64,000 nt of DNA from Nonomuraea gerenzanensis (GTDB lineage: Bacteria > Actinomycetota > Actinomycetes > Streptosporangiales > Streptosporangiaceae), in NCBI RefSeq assembly GCF_020215645.1, contig NZ_CP084058.1, positions 4,216,001-4,280,000 on the forward strand. Reading direction: 5' to 3'. A program made the translations under genes and the position numbers. The stretch's first letter is position 1, and every line of letters begins with the position of its first letter. Of this stretch, positions 53,096-62,007 are shown piece after piece. The notes under the pieces are model-generated. The model saw nothing but the letters and a program-made list of their open reading frames with translations. It did no database searches and had not been told where the DNA came from.

Positions 53096-54598
53096 GTGCA
53101 GGGACGTCCTCCCCGGGGCTGGAACGCAGCCGAGCGGCGGCTGTGGCGAGCTTTCAGGGAGGGGCAGGAGCTGGACCTGCGCATCGGCGTCCCGGCACAG
53201 GACGACCCCGCGACCGGCCCTGCATGGCCCCGCGAGCGCCAGATCCGGTCGGAGGTCATCGCGGCCCTGTTACTGGACGGCCCCGCGGCGGCCACCGGCC
53301 GCGTGCGGTCGCTGCGGCTCGCCGGCGCCCGCGTGACGGGCCCGCTCACCCTGCGCGGCGCGGTCATCGACTGCGGCCTGGACCTCATCGGATGCTCCTT
53401 CGAGGGCGACCTCGACCTGACGCTGGCCTCAGTGGAGAGTGTCCTGCTGAACGGGTGCCGGTTACCGGGGCTGTCGGCCGAGGTGCTGCGCGCACGAACC
53501 TTCCAGATGCGCGACACCCGCGTCGCCGGGAACGTGTGGCTCCAGGGCAGCCGCGTCGAGCTGGATGTCGACCTGGACCGGACCTGCGTCGGCGGCCTGC
53601 TGAACGCCAACCTGGTCATCGTCGGCGGCGACTTCAACGGCCGAAACTGGCACCGGCACGCGGAACGACCGGGCCCGGGCCTCGTCGTCGGCGGGTCGCT
53701 CAACTTCGCCGGCGCCCAGGTGAACGAGATCGACCTGTTCGCCGCCCGGATCGGCGACGGGATCTGGCTGCAACGAGCCACCGTCGGGCACGTGTGCGCC
53801 GCCTCCTGCACGGTGACCGGCCCGATCGGCCTGCGGGGCAGCGTGATCACCGGAGAGCTGGACCTGGCGGGCACGGTGGTGCAAGCGGCAGAGCCGGGAG
53901 AGATGATGATCGACCTGACGGATGCCCAGGTGGGCCAGGTCGTCCTCACCCCGGCCGCGAGCAGCGTGGGCACGGTGTCGCTGCGCAACGCCCGCATCGG
54001 GACGCTGCGCGATCTCTCCGAGGCCGGCCCGCGGACGGAGCTCGACGGCGCCGTCTACGAGCGCCTCCGGCCGCTGCCGCCGCATTCGGCCCGGCAGCGG
54101 CTGGCCTGGCTGCGCCGCGGTTGTGACGTCTACACGCCGCATCCGTACGAGCAGCTCGCCTCCGCCTACCGGGCCTCCGGCCTGGACCGGGAAGCGGGGC
54201 AGGTGCAGCGTGAGAAGCTCCGCCAGGCCGCGGCCGGGCGGGGCCTGGCGCAGCGGTGGTGGGGGCGGGTCCAGGACCTCGTTCTCGGATACGGCTACCA
54301 GCCGTGGCGGGCGGCCATCGGCGTCGCCGTCCTGCTCACGCTCGGCACGCTCTACTTCTCCACCCTCCGCTGCCGAGGGAGCGCGGGCGCGTGTCCGGTG
54401 AAGCCCGACGAGCATCCGGCGTGGGATCCCTTCCTGTACGCCCTGGATCTGCTCGTCCCGCTGGTGAGCCTGGGACACGACACCGCCTGGGACCCCGCCG
54501 GGGCGGCGAAGGCGGTCGCGCTGGGGCTCACGGTGGCGGGCTGGGTTCTCGCCACCACGATCGCCACTGCCGTGGCCCGTACGCTCAACCGCCCCTGA
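53096..54598 (+). CDS. Pentapeptide-like protein with C-terminal membrane spans
   Basis: 500 aa from GTG 53096, five bases after GAGGAG; GTG 53090 sits on the ribosome site. Residues ~65-330 are degenerate pentapeptide-like repeats (LRGAVIDCGLDLIGCSFEGD, LRGSVITGELDLAG) predicted to form a beta-helix. A helical domain (YEQLASAYRASGLDREAGQVQREKLR, key part YRASGLDREA) and three membrane spans (about 400-425, 435-455, 470-490) follow. It is often misnamed a membrane oxidoreductase. Its architecture parallels the 467-aa protein at 25689-27092. Function unknown. Confidence 0.82.
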   Translation: MQGRPPRGWNAAERRLWRAFREGQELDLRIGVPAQDDPATGPAWPRERQIRSEVIAALLLDGPAAATGRVRSLRLAGARVTGPLTLRGAVIDCGLDLIGCSFEGDLDLTLASVESVLLNGCRLPGLSAEVLRARTFQMRDTRVAGNVWLQGSRVELDVDLDRTCVGGLLNANLVIVGGDFNGRNWHRHAERPGPGLVVGGSLNFAGAQVNEIDLFAARIGDGIWLQRATVGHVCAASCTVTGPIGLRGSVITGELDLAGTVVQAAEPGEMMIDLTDAQVGQVVLTPAASSVGTVSLRNARIGTLRDLSEAGPRTELDGAVYERLRPLPPHSARQRLAWLRRGCDVYTPHPYEQLASAYRASGLDREAGQVQREKLRQAAAGRGLAQRWWGRVQDLVLGYGYQPWRAAIGVAVLLTLGTLYFSTLRCRGSAGACPVKPDEHPAWDPFLYALDLLVPLVSLGHDTAWDPAGAAKAVALGLTVAGWVLATTIATAVARTLNRP

Positions 54599-54608
54599 CG
54601 GAGGAACT

Positions 54609-55060
54609 CTACTTTGTAAAGGCGCCCGGCTCGTCCAGGAGGCGCGCGCCGTGGGCGCGCAGTCCTCCAGCGACGGGACGGCCAGGGCCGGCGACCGCGT
54701 CACCTCCGGCTCCAGCGGCCGGGTGACGACCCCGGGCAGGCCGGCGGGCAGGCCCAGCGTGGGCACGATGCCGACGCCCAGCCCCGCGCCCACCATCTCC
54801 AGGATGGCGGCCGGCCCGGCGGCCTCGAACGCGACGTCCAGGCTCACCCCGGCTGCGAGCGCCGCGCCCATGATCAGCGGCCGGCAGCCGGCGGTGGTCA
54901 GGAGGAACGGCCGTCCGGCCAGGTCGGGCAGGCGCACGGACGGGCCGGCGGCGAGCGGGTCGCCGGCCGGGAGCACGCACACCATGTCGTGCGTGCTGAG
55001 GTGCGCGGTGTGCAGGCCGGGGGCGGGCAGGGGCGGCGCACGGCGGTCACCGCCGCGCCG
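54609..55060 (-). pseudogene. LysR-type regulator remnant (ligand-binding domain only)
   Basis: The minus strand encodes HTAHLSTHDMVCVLPAGDPL, AGVSLDVAFEAAGPAAILEM and VGAGLGVGIVPTLGLPAGLPG, all typical of the LysR substrate domain. The DNA-binding half is missing beyond ~55035, and the final residues (LLDEPGAFTK) lie in another frame, so there is a frameshift near 54650. No functional product is expected. Confidence 0.75.
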
Positions 55061-55139
55061 GCCCGCCCGGCCTCCGAGCAGGAGACCGCCGGCTACCTCG
55101 ACCCCTGGACGGACGCGCGGGTCGGCCGGTCCTGGATGG

Positions 55140-55217
55140 GTGCGCATCCAGGGGGCCGGTCACATCCCCATGGAGAACGACCCGGAGGGGATCGCCGAGG
55201 CCCTCGCCGCCTTTTCT
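55140..55217 (+). pseudogene. 3' remnant of an alpha/beta-hydrolase gene
   Basis: RIQGAGHIPMENDPEGIAEA then LAAF is the standard C-terminal catalytic-His segment of alpha/beta-hydrolases, but nothing of the rest of the enzyme precedes it. Together with the LysR remnant it makes 54599-55272 a gene graveyard without an intact gene. Confidence 0.6.
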
Positions 55218-55220
55218 CAG

Positions 55221-55308
55221 TGTGATCACATTGGTTTGACCGGCCGGGTGCGGCAGGGTTACGGTCGCGTGCATGGCAGACCGATGTGGTCACATTGGAT
55301 TGATCCGG
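55221..55308. repeat. Direct repeat around the start of the ABC exporter operon
   Basis: TGTGATCACATTGG followed by TTTGACCGG (55221-55243) recurs as TGTGGTCACATTGG followed by ATTGATCCGG (55285-55308), 64 bp apart, the second copy inside codons 5-12 of the ABC gene. The first contains the palindrome TGTGATCACA. They could be regulator boxes or a duplicated 5' end. Confidence 0.6.
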
Positions 55309-57021
55309 TTGCTGCCGCTGGCCGGGGCGCGGCGGGTGGTGCCGTTCGCGGTGCTCGGCGCGGGGGCGGGAGTGCTGGGGCCGCTCAGTACGGTCCCGCT
55401 CGGCCTGCTGGCTTCCGGCGGCGGGTCCGGCGCGCTGGTCGCGCTGCTGGTGATGCTGCTCGCACAGGAGCTCTGCACGGCGCTGCGCGAGCCCGCCGGG
55501 GCCGCCGTGACCCGTCGCGTGGACGGCGTGCTGCGTGCCCGGGTGCGCGCCGCGACCGCGGCCATGCCGGCGGTGCACCTGGAGAGTGCGCAGGTGCAGG
55601 CCGACGTGCGGCTGGCGCTCGTCGGGCACCGGGGCCGGACGGCGGGAGCCGCGGCGGTGGCGGCGGCGGGCGAGGTGGGCCGGCTGGCGTCGGCGGTGCT
55701 GGGGGCGGGGGTGCTGTCCGCGCACGTGTGGTGGCTGGGGGCCGCCGCGCTCACGCTGTCCGTGGCGCAGAACCGGCGCATCGCCGCCATGCTGGTCGGG
55801 CCGGAGGGGGCGGAGTCGCTGGCCGACAGCCCTGAGCAGGCGCGGCGCCGGCTTCGGGCCGGCTATCTGGCCGAGGTGGCGGGCGGGCCGGGTGGTGCGG
55901 CCAAGGAGATCCGGGTCTTCGGGCTGGAGTCGTTCTTCGTCGGGCGGTATGTGGGGGTGATGCGGGCGTATCTGGCGCCGCAGGTGCGCGGGCGGCGGGC
56001 CGTGGTGCGGGGGTACGGGTGGGTGCTGGGGGTGCAGGCGCTCGCCGCCTGCGGGGTCTTCGCCGTGCTGGGGTGGGAGGCGGGGGTGGGGCGGCTGGGG
56101 GCGGGGGAGCTGGCGCAGGGGGTGGTGGCGGGGCTGCTGGTGTTCGCGTACGGGGCGGGCGGTCATCACATGTTCGACCTCGCCCACGGGGCCTGGCCGT
56201 ACGGCGCCGTCACCCGCCTCCTGAGACCCGCACCCGCCTCGCCACCTCCCGTGCCGCCCCGTTCATCGCCTCTGGAGGTTGCCCCGCACGGCGGCATCTC
56301 GCTCACCGGAGTGACTTTCACCTACCCCCACGCCACGACCCCGGTGCTGGAGGGCCTCGACCTCGAAGTACGCCCGGGGGAGCGGCTGGCGATCGTGGGC
56401 CGCAACGGCGCCCGCAAGACCACCCTGGTCAAGCTGCTCACCGGCCTCTACACCCCGCACCACGGCACCGCCACCACCACCCCGGCAGCCGTGGTGTTCC
56501 AGGACTTCGTCCGTTACCCGCTCCCGCTGCGCGACAACATCCGCCTCGGCGACCCCGCCTTCGACGGCACGGACGCCGACGTGCTCGCCGCGCTGGACGC
56601 GGTAGACGCCCGCGACCTGCCGCACCTCCTGCCGGACGGTCTGGACACCCCACTGTCCCGCGCCTACACCGGCGGGCGCGACCTTTCGGGCGGCCAGTGG
56701 CAGAAGGTGGCCCTGGCCCGGGCCGTGTACGCGCTGAACGCGGACCCCCGCCGGGCCCTGATCGTGGACGAGCCGACAGCCCACCTGGACGCCCGCGCCG
56801 AGCGGGAGGTCTTCGAGCGCCTCCTGGACCGCACCCGGGGCCGCACCCTGGTGCTCATCTCGCACCGCTTCGCCACCGTACGGCGCGCCGACCGCATCGT
56901 CGTCCTGGACGGCGGCGCGATCGCCGAGCAGGGCGCCCACGCCGAGCTGATGTCCTCGGCGGGCCGGTACGCGCGCTGGTACCGCCTCCAGGCGGACCTG
57001 ATCACCAGGGACGATCGATGA
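55273..57021 (+). CDS. ABC exporter subunit 1 (Walker A variant)
   Basis: 582 aa. An ABC membrane domain (~15-320) is joined to an ATPase domain. Walker A reads GRNGARKTT (376-384), with R381 where all active ATPases have Gly. The signature is LSGGQW (471-476), Walker B LIVDEPTAHLD and the H-loop ISHRF. The Arg codon CGC (56413-56415) is one base from GGC. It overlaps subunit 2 by 4 bp, so they form a heterodimer. The substrate is unknown; this family includes drug and peptide exporters. Confidence 0.88.
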   Translation: MADRCGHIGLIRLLPLAGARRVVPFAVLGAGAGVLGPLSTVPLGLLASGGGSGALVALLVMLLAQELCTALREPAGAAVTRRVDGVLRARVRAATAAMPAVHLESAQVQADVRLALVGHRGRTAGAAAVAAAGEVGRLASAVLGAGVLSAHVWWLGAAALTLSVAQNRRIAAMLVGPEGAESLADSPEQARRRLRAGYLAEVAGGPGGAAKEIRVFGLESFFVGRYVGVMRAYLAPQVRGRRAVVRGYGWVLGVQALAACGVFAVLGWEAGVGRLGAGELAQGVVAGLLVFAYGAGGHHMFDLAHGAWPYGAVTRLLRPAPASPPPVPPRSSPLEVAPHGGISLTGVTFTYPHATTPVLEGLDLEVRPGERLAIVGRNGARKTTLVKLLTGLYTPHHGTATTTPAAVVFQDFVRYPLPLRDNIRLGDPAFDGTDADVLAALDAVDARDLPHLLPDGLDTPLSRAYTGGRDLSGGQWQKVALARAVYALNADPRRALIVDEPTAHLDARAEREVFERLLDRTRGRTLVLISHRFATVRRADRIVVLDGGAIAEQGAHAELMSSAGRYARWYRLQADLITRDDR

Positions 57022-58814
57022 CCGCCGCGTCCGGGCGGCCGCGGGGCGCCTTGCGCACCCTGCTGCTCCTGGCCTGGCGCACGGACCGGCGGGCGGGGCT
57101 CGTCCTGGCGGCGTTCCTCCTGTCGGGCGCGGTCAGCCACGGCCTGGTGGGCGTCTTCCTGCGCGAGCTGACCGACACCGCCACCTCCGGCCACCCCGCC
57201 CAGGCGGCGCTGTGGGCCCTGGCGGCCGGGGCCGCGCTCGCGGCGGGCGTCGCGCTCGGGCGGGCCGAGCTGGCCCTGATGCAGGAGCTGGCCGAGCGCA
57301 TGGGCCTGGCCGTCCAGGAGGAGATCCTCACGCTCACCGCCGGCATCCCCACGATCGAGCACCTGGAGCGCCCCGCCTACCTCGACCGGCTGCGCACGCT
57401 GCGCGAGGAGAGCGGGCAGCTCTACTTCGCCGTGTGGGCGGTGGCGCTGGTGGTGGAGCACGCGGCGCAGATCGGGCTCGGCGTGGCGTTGATGGCCGCC
57501 GTGCATCCGCTGCTGCCGCTCCTGCTCGGGGGCGCCGTCCTGCCGTCCCTGCTGGTACGGGGCCGCGCGGCGAGCCACCTCGACACCGCCGCCGAGCGCA
57601 CCGCCGAGGCCGGTCGGCTGGAGCAGCACCTGTCGGAGACGGTCACGGCCGCGGAGCCCGCCAAGGAGGTACGCCTCAGCGGCGCCGCGCCCGCCCTGGA
57701 CGGGATGGCCGTCCGGCACTGGGAGGAGGTGTCGGAGGTCCAGGCGCGGGCCGGGATCCGGGCGGGGCTGCTCACGTTCGCGGGCTCGGCCACGTTCCTG
57801 GGCGGGTACGTGGCAGCCCTCGGCTGCGTCGCCTGGCTGGCCCGTGAAGGGCTGGCCACGGCGGGGGATCTCGTGCTGGTGGCCACGGTGGGGGTGCAGT
57901 TCGTCACGCAGGCGTCGCGGCTCGCGTTCCACTTCGGCGCGGTCACCGCGGGCCTGCGCGCCGCCACCCGCCTGACCTGGCTGCGCACCTACGCCCGCCG
58001 GTCTTCGCCGCCTGAAGGCGCAGGCGCCCGCCTTCCGGAGCGGCTCACCGACGGCATCACCCTGCACCGGGTGTCCTTCACCTACCCGGGCACCACCCGC
58101 CGGATCCTGCACGACCTCGACCTGCACCTGCCCGCCGGAGCCACCGTCGCCCTGGTCGGCGCGCACGGCTCGGGCAAGACCACCCTGGCCAAGCTCCTGT
58201 GCGCCCTCTACCACCCCGACCGGGGCGAGATCCGGGCGGACGACGTCCCCCTCCACGACCTGACACCGCAGGCGTGGCGGCAGCGCGTCAGCGCCGTCTT
58301 CCAGGACCTGGCCCGCTTCGAGCTGACCGCCGCCGAGACGGTCGGCGTGGGCGACCTGCCCCGCCTCGGCGAGCACGCGGCGGTGGTGGCGGCGATGGCC
58401 CGCGCGGGCGCCAGCGGCCTCATCGCGGCTCTGCCGGACGGCCTGCACACGGAGCTGGGCGACACCTTCGAGCGCGGCCACCGCCCGTCCGGCGGCCAAT
58501 GGCAGCAGCTCGCCCTGGCCCGCGCCGCGATGCGCCGCTCCCCGCTCCTCCTCGTCCTGGACGAGCCGACGGCCTCCCTGGACGCCGCGACCGAGAGCGC
58601 GGTCTTCGCCCGCTACGCGCAGGCGGCTCGCCGTCACCCGGGCGCCGTCACCCTCCTGATCACCCACCGCTTCCCCACGGTGCGCACGGCGGACCTGATC
58701 GTCGTCCTGGACGCCGGCCGCATCGTCCAGCGGGGCACCCACGCCGACCTCATCGCCAGCCCGGGCCCGTACGCCGACCTGTACACCGTGCAGCGCGACG
58801 CGTACCCGGCCTGA
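57018..58814 (+). CDS. ABC exporter subunit 2
   Basis: 598 aa. The membrane domain (~15-320) is followed by an ATPase domain with an intact Walker A GAHGSGKTT (381-389), Walker B LLVLDEPTASLD and H-loop ITHRF. The signature is RPSGGQW (489-495), Pro replacing the usual Leu of LSGGQ. In a heterodimer this signature closes on the Walker A of subunit 1, which also has a substitution, so one ATP site may be degenerate and the other intact. Confidence 0.9.
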   Translation: MTAASGRPRGALRTLLLLAWRTDRRAGLVLAAFLLSGAVSHGLVGVFLRELTDTATSGHPAQAALWALAAGAALAAGVALGRAELALMQELAERMGLAVQEEILTLTAGIPTIEHLERPAYLDRLRTLREESGQLYFAVWAVALVVEHAAQIGLGVALMAAVHPLLPLLLGGAVLPSLLVRGRAASHLDTAAERTAEAGRLEQHLSETVTAAEPAKEVRLSGAAPALDGMAVRHWEEVSEVQARAGIRAGLLTFAGSATFLGGYVAALGCVAWLAREGLATAGDLVLVATVGVQFVTQASRLAFHFGAVTAGLRAATRLTWLRTYARRSSPPEGAGARLPERLTDGITLHRVSFTYPGTTRRILHDLDLHLPAGATVALVGAHGSGKTTLAKLLCALYHPDRGEIRADDVPLHDLTPQAWRQRVSAVFQDLARFELTAAETVGVGDLPRLGEHAAVVAAMARAGASGLIAALPDGLHTELGDTFERGHRPSGGQWQQLALARAAMRRSPLLLVLDEPTASLDAATESAVFARYAQAARRHPGAVTLLITHRFPTVRTADLIVVLDAGRIVQRGTHADLIASPGPYADLYTVQRDAYPA

Positions 58815-58823
58815 GCGAGGCTG

Positions 58824-59378
58824 TCACGCCGGCTTGTGCCGCTGGTAGTGGCGGGCGACCCGGACCCGGTTGCCGCAGCGGGCCGCCGAGCACCAGCGGC
58901 GGCGCGGATGCGCGGGCAGGAACACCATCACGCAGTCGTCCGCCTCGCACTCGCGCACCCTGGTCACGGCCGGATCCGCCAGCAACTCGGCCGCCGCCTC
59001 GGCCAGCCAGGCCGCCAGCCGCACCCCGGCCTGGCCGTCGGCGCGGCGGCGGGTCGCGGTGACGGCCGCGCCGCTCCAGGACAGCTCGGTGATGGCGGGC
59101 GCGGCGCGCTGGGCCTCGTTGAGCGCCTCCAGGTCGGCCGCCGGTGGCTCGGTGCCGCGCCGGGCGTGGCCGAGGGCGCGGGCGGTGTGCTCACGCACGC
59201 GCCGCACGGCGGCCAGGTCGTCATGGGTCAGCTCACCGGTCGGCGGGAGCCGATCCGCTTGGAGCCGCAGCCAGCCTCGCAGGTCCTCGGGCGTCGCCAG
59301 CAGATCACCGACGGCTGTGCGGGTGTTCACCAGGTCCAGAGCCAGCGGCTCCCCGGTCAGCGCGTCGAGATCACTCAT
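58824..59378 (-). CDS. CGNR zinc-finger protein (ABATE domain)
   Basis: 184 aa from ATG 59378. An N-terminal ABATE helical domain (LTGEPLALDLVNT, key part) is followed by the C-terminal CGNR finger, C-x4-C-x15-C-x4-CGNR (ECEADDC, WCSAARCGNRVRVARHY). It is thought to be a DNA-binding regulator. It is divergent from the alpha/beta-hydrolase gene, with inverted TCTAATG/CATTAGA repeats between them. Confidence 0.92.
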   Translation of the reverse strand: MSDLDALTGEPLALDLVNTRTAVGDLLATPEDLRGWLRLQADRLPPTGELTHDDLAAVRRVREHTARALGHARRGTEPPAADLEALNEAQRAAPAITELSWSGAAVTATRRRADGQAGVRLAAWLAEAAAELLADPAVTRVRECEADDCVMVFLPAHPRRRWCSAARCGNRVRVARHYQRHKPA

Positions 59379-59381
59379 GTC

Positions 59382-59431
59382 TCTAATGCTACATGGCCGG
59401 GTTGACCCATTAGAAGAATTCACGCTATACC
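59382..59431 (+). promoter_or_regulatory. Promoter and inverted repeat of the alpha/beta-hydrolase gene
   Basis: TTGACC (59402-59407), 18 bp, TATACC (59426-59431) is a good promoter. TCTAATG (59382-59388) and CATTAGA (59408-59414) form a 7-bp inverted repeat around the -35, and CCTAATGC (59430-59437) is a third related half-site. The CGNR regulator encoded divergently is a plausible ligand. Confidence 0.6.
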
Positions 59432-59469
59432 TAATGCATCATCCCGCCCCAAAGGAATTAGGAAGCCTG

Positions 59470-60333
59470 ATGCTGCCTGAGATCACCCACCGGCACCTCG
59501 ACATCGACGGCGTCCGCGTCTTCTACCGTGAGTCGCGCCCCGACCCCGCCGACGCCCCCGTGCTGCTCCTCCTGCACGGCTTCCCGTCCTCCTCACACCA
59601 GTTCCGCCGCCTGATGGACGCCCTCGGCAGCCGCTACCGGCTGATCGCCCCCGACTACCCAGGCTTCGGCCAAACCGAGACCCCGGACGGCTTCACCTAC
59701 ACCTTCGACCGCCTCGCCGACGTCACCGAGGGCTTCGTGCGCGCGCTCGGGCTCACCCGGTTCGCCATGTACGTCTTCGACTTCGGCGCCCCGGTCGGCT
59801 TCCGGCTGGCGGAGCGGCACCCGGAGTGGATCGCGGGGCTGGTGGTGCAGAACGGCAACGCCTACACCGAGGGCCTGTCCGACGGGGCACGGGACTTCGT
59901 CGCGCTGCGCCCGGAGACGCCGGGGGCCGAGGGGACGATCCGCGAGCTGCTCACCCTGGAGGGCACCCGCAGCCAGTACGAGACCGGCGTCCCCGACCCG
60001 TCCGTGATCGCCCCGGACGGCTGGACACTCGACCAGCACTTCCTCGACCTGCCCGGCCGGAAGGAGGCGCAGGTCGCGCTCGCCTTCGACTACCACTCCA
60101 ACGTGGCCCGCTACGAGAGGTGGCAGGCGTGGCTGCGCGAGCACACGCCGCCCACGCTCATCACGTGGGGCAGCCACGACCCGTTCTTCCCCGAGCCGGG
60201 AGCGCGCGCTTACCTGCGCGACCTGCCCGAGGCGGAGCTGCATCTGTTCGACACGGGGCACTTCGCGCTGGAGACGCACCTGCCGGAGATCGCGCCGCTC
60301 ATCGGCGGCTTCCTCGACCGGGTGTGGGGTTGA
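59470..60333 (+). CDS. Alpha/beta-hydrolase (haloalkane dehalogenase/epoxide hydrolase-like)
   Basis: 287 aa from ATG 59470; an in-frame ATG at 59434 would add 12 residues. HGFPSSSHQFR holds the oxyanion hole, VFDFGAPVGFRLA carries the presumed Asp nucleophile, and the catalytic His is in LFDTGHFALETH. An Asp nucleophile in this position points to a dehalogenase- or epoxide-hydrolase-type enzyme, not an esterase. The substrate is unknown. Confidence 0.88.
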   Translation: MLPEITHRHLDIDGVRVFYRESRPDPADAPVLLLLHGFPSSSHQFRRLMDALGSRYRLIAPDYPGFGQTETPDGFTYTFDRLADVTEGFVRALGLTRFAMYVFDFGAPVGFRLAERHPEWIAGLVVQNGNAYTEGLSDGARDFVALRPETPGAEGTIRELLTLEGTRSQYETGVPDPSVIAPDGWTLDQHFLDLPGRKEAQVALAFDYHSNVARYERWQAWLREHTPPTLITWGSHDPFFPEPGARAYLRDLPEAELHLFDTGHFALETHLPEIAPLIGGFLDRVWG

Positions 60334-60337
60334 TCCG

Positions 60338-61108
60338 TCAGCCCAAGTCGTCCCAGGTGACCTCCTTGACGGAGCCGTCGGGCTGGTAGCGGAAGATCCT
60401 GGGCTCGCCCATCTGCGCCGTCAGCTCCTCGGTCTGCGCGCGCCGCTCCTCGGGGGCCGGCCCGTCCGGGTCGATGACGGTGAAGCCGAGCAGCTCGACG
60501 TCCTCGGGCTCCGCGTCGTCCGGCTCGATCGAGCCCTCGATGGTGAAGCCCAGCAACTCGCGCAGCGCGTCCTCGCCGAGCTCCAGCGGGTGGAACGGCA
60601 GCGGGTACGGGCCCTCGTCCGGCCGGCCGGGCGTGGGCAGGACGGGGTGCTCGCCGTTCCAGTAGGGCAGCTCGAACGGGAAGGGGTCGCCGAGGTTCTC
60701 GATGACGCCGCTGTCGGGAGAGAGGCTGAGGGAGCGGATGAGGCGGCCGTCCTCCCAGACGGCGAAGGCCAGCCAGTCGACGACGCTGTGCATGGCGTGC
60801 AGGACGAGCCGGCGGCCCCTGCCGGCCTCGATGAGGTGGGCGGGGAGCTGCGACGGGTTGTCGATCATGAAGTGGTCGCAGCAGACGAGGTCCACGCCGG
60901 GGAAGCTGGTGGCGTAGGCGAGGTCCTCGGGTGGGCGGATGTGGTCGAGGAGGTTGCCGGGCTCGGCCTGTGTGATGTGCCAGCCGGGGAAGGACCGCTC
61001 GATCAGGGCCCTGGTGGCGGTCTCGTCCGGGCGGCCGGGGGTGCGCAGGAGGCGGGGGAGGGGGTTGCCGGGGGAGGAGTAGGCGATGACGCCGGTCTTG
61101 GCTCCCAT
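60338..61108 (-). CDS. DUF6928-like protein of unknown function
   Basis: 256 aa. The N-terminus MGAKTGVIAYSSPGNP and the blocks VDLVCCDHFMIDNPSQLP and HAMHSVVDWLAFAVWEDG match a family of uncharacterised actinomycete proteins that I believe is DUF6928. It is acidic and cytoplasmic, with no catalytic motif I can name. The name is from memory and should be checked. Confidence 0.65.
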   Translation of the reverse strand: MGAKTGVIAYSSPGNPLPRLLRTPGRPDETATRALIERSFPGWHITQAEPGNLLDHIRPPEDLAYATSFPGVDLVCCDHFMIDNPSQLPAHLIEAGRGRRLVLHAMHSVVDWLAFAVWEDGRLIRSLSLSPDSGVIENLGDPFPFELPYWNGEHPVLPTPGRPDEGPYPLPFHPLELGEDALRELLGFTIEGSIEPDDAEPEDVELLGFTVIDPDGPAPEERRAQTEELTAQMGEPRIFRYQPDGSVKEVTWDDLG

Positions 61109-61283
61109 GCGGGGCTCCTTCGGAGGCGGGTGCTCGGAAGAGGCAAAGTAGCGAGCCCGTCCGACAAAAGCCCGCGGCGGCGAAGCCCTGAGAACGCGAC
61201 GAGCGCGCGTCCCCCAGGTGGGGACGCGCGCTCGTCGCGTCGCATGGAAGGCGGAGGCTCGTGCTCGCGCCTGGAACGTTCCG

Positions 61284-61991
61284 TCAGGAAGCGTACTGCG
61301 GGTAGCCGTAGCCGACGACCTGCGACTTCGGACGGATGCGCTCCTCGACCTTGCCGTTGCCGGTGTTGCCCTCGATCGTGGAGATGGTGCCGTTCTGGTT
61401 GTCCTTCACGACGAACCCGACGTGCTGGATGTCGCTCAGGCTCTTGCCGCCGTCCCAGGCGAAGAACACGACGGCGCCGGGCTTGGCGACGGTGCCGAAG
61501 CGGTCGTTGGCGGCGAACCACTTGGCGTGGGCGACGGTGTAGGCGTCCCAGCCGACCTGCGGGCGGGCGCCGGTCTGCTCGCCGACCCAGGAGACGAACA
61601 TCGAGCACCAGGCGGCGTTCAGGTAAGCGGCGCGGTTGCCGCCGTCACGGGCGACGGTCTCGCCGGCGCGCTGCGAGGCGGCGTACCACTGCTGGAACTT
61701 GGTGCCGCCGCCGGCGGCGTTCTCGCTGGTGCCGACCTGGGCCTTGGCCATGGCCAGTACCTGGTCAGCGGTAACGTTGATCTTGGTCTCGGTACGGTCG
61801 TCCGCGCCCGCCTTGTGGGCGGCGATGGCGGTGGCCGGGTGCTTCGCGGCGGTGGCCGCGGCGACGCCGGTGGCGGTGTCGGCGTTGGCGGTCATGGCGT
61901 TGACGCCGAGGGCCGAGGCGATGACGGTGGCGCCGAGGGCGGCGCGGGCGATGTTGGTCTTCGAGACAGCGTTGAAACGGTGCTTGGCCAT
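61284..61991 (-). CDS. Secreted CHAP-domain peptidoglycan hydrolase
   Basis: 235 aa. The signal peptide ends near TANAD (residue 38). The CHAP domain (~80-235) has the catalytic C129 (AWCSMFVSW) and H190 (IQHVGFV), with N209 or E207 (IEGNT) as the third residue. It should cleave cell-wall peptides outside the membrane. A c-di-AMP riboswitch lies in its 5' untranslated region, the usual arrangement for actinomycete cell-wall hydrolases. Confidence 0.9.
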   Translation of the reverse strand: MAKHRFNAVSKTNIARAALGATVIASALGVNAMTANADTATGVAAATAAKHPATAIAAHKAGADDRTETKINVTADQVLAMAKAQVGTSENAAGGGTKFQQWYAASQRAGETVARDGGNRAAYLNAAWCSMFVSWVGEQTGARPQVGWDAYTVAHAKWFAANDRFGTVAKPGAVVFFAWDGGKSLSDIQHVGFVVKDNQNGTISTIEGNTGNGKVEERIRPKSQVVGYGYPQYAS

Positions 61992-62007
61992 CGAGGGAGG
62001 TGCTCCT

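Noticed and set aside
54651..55835. A 394-residue plus-strand frame spanning the remnant zone into the ABC gene
   Set aside because: Only the short alpha/beta-hydrolase tail is meaningful; the remainder is antisense LysR and off-frame ABC sequence.
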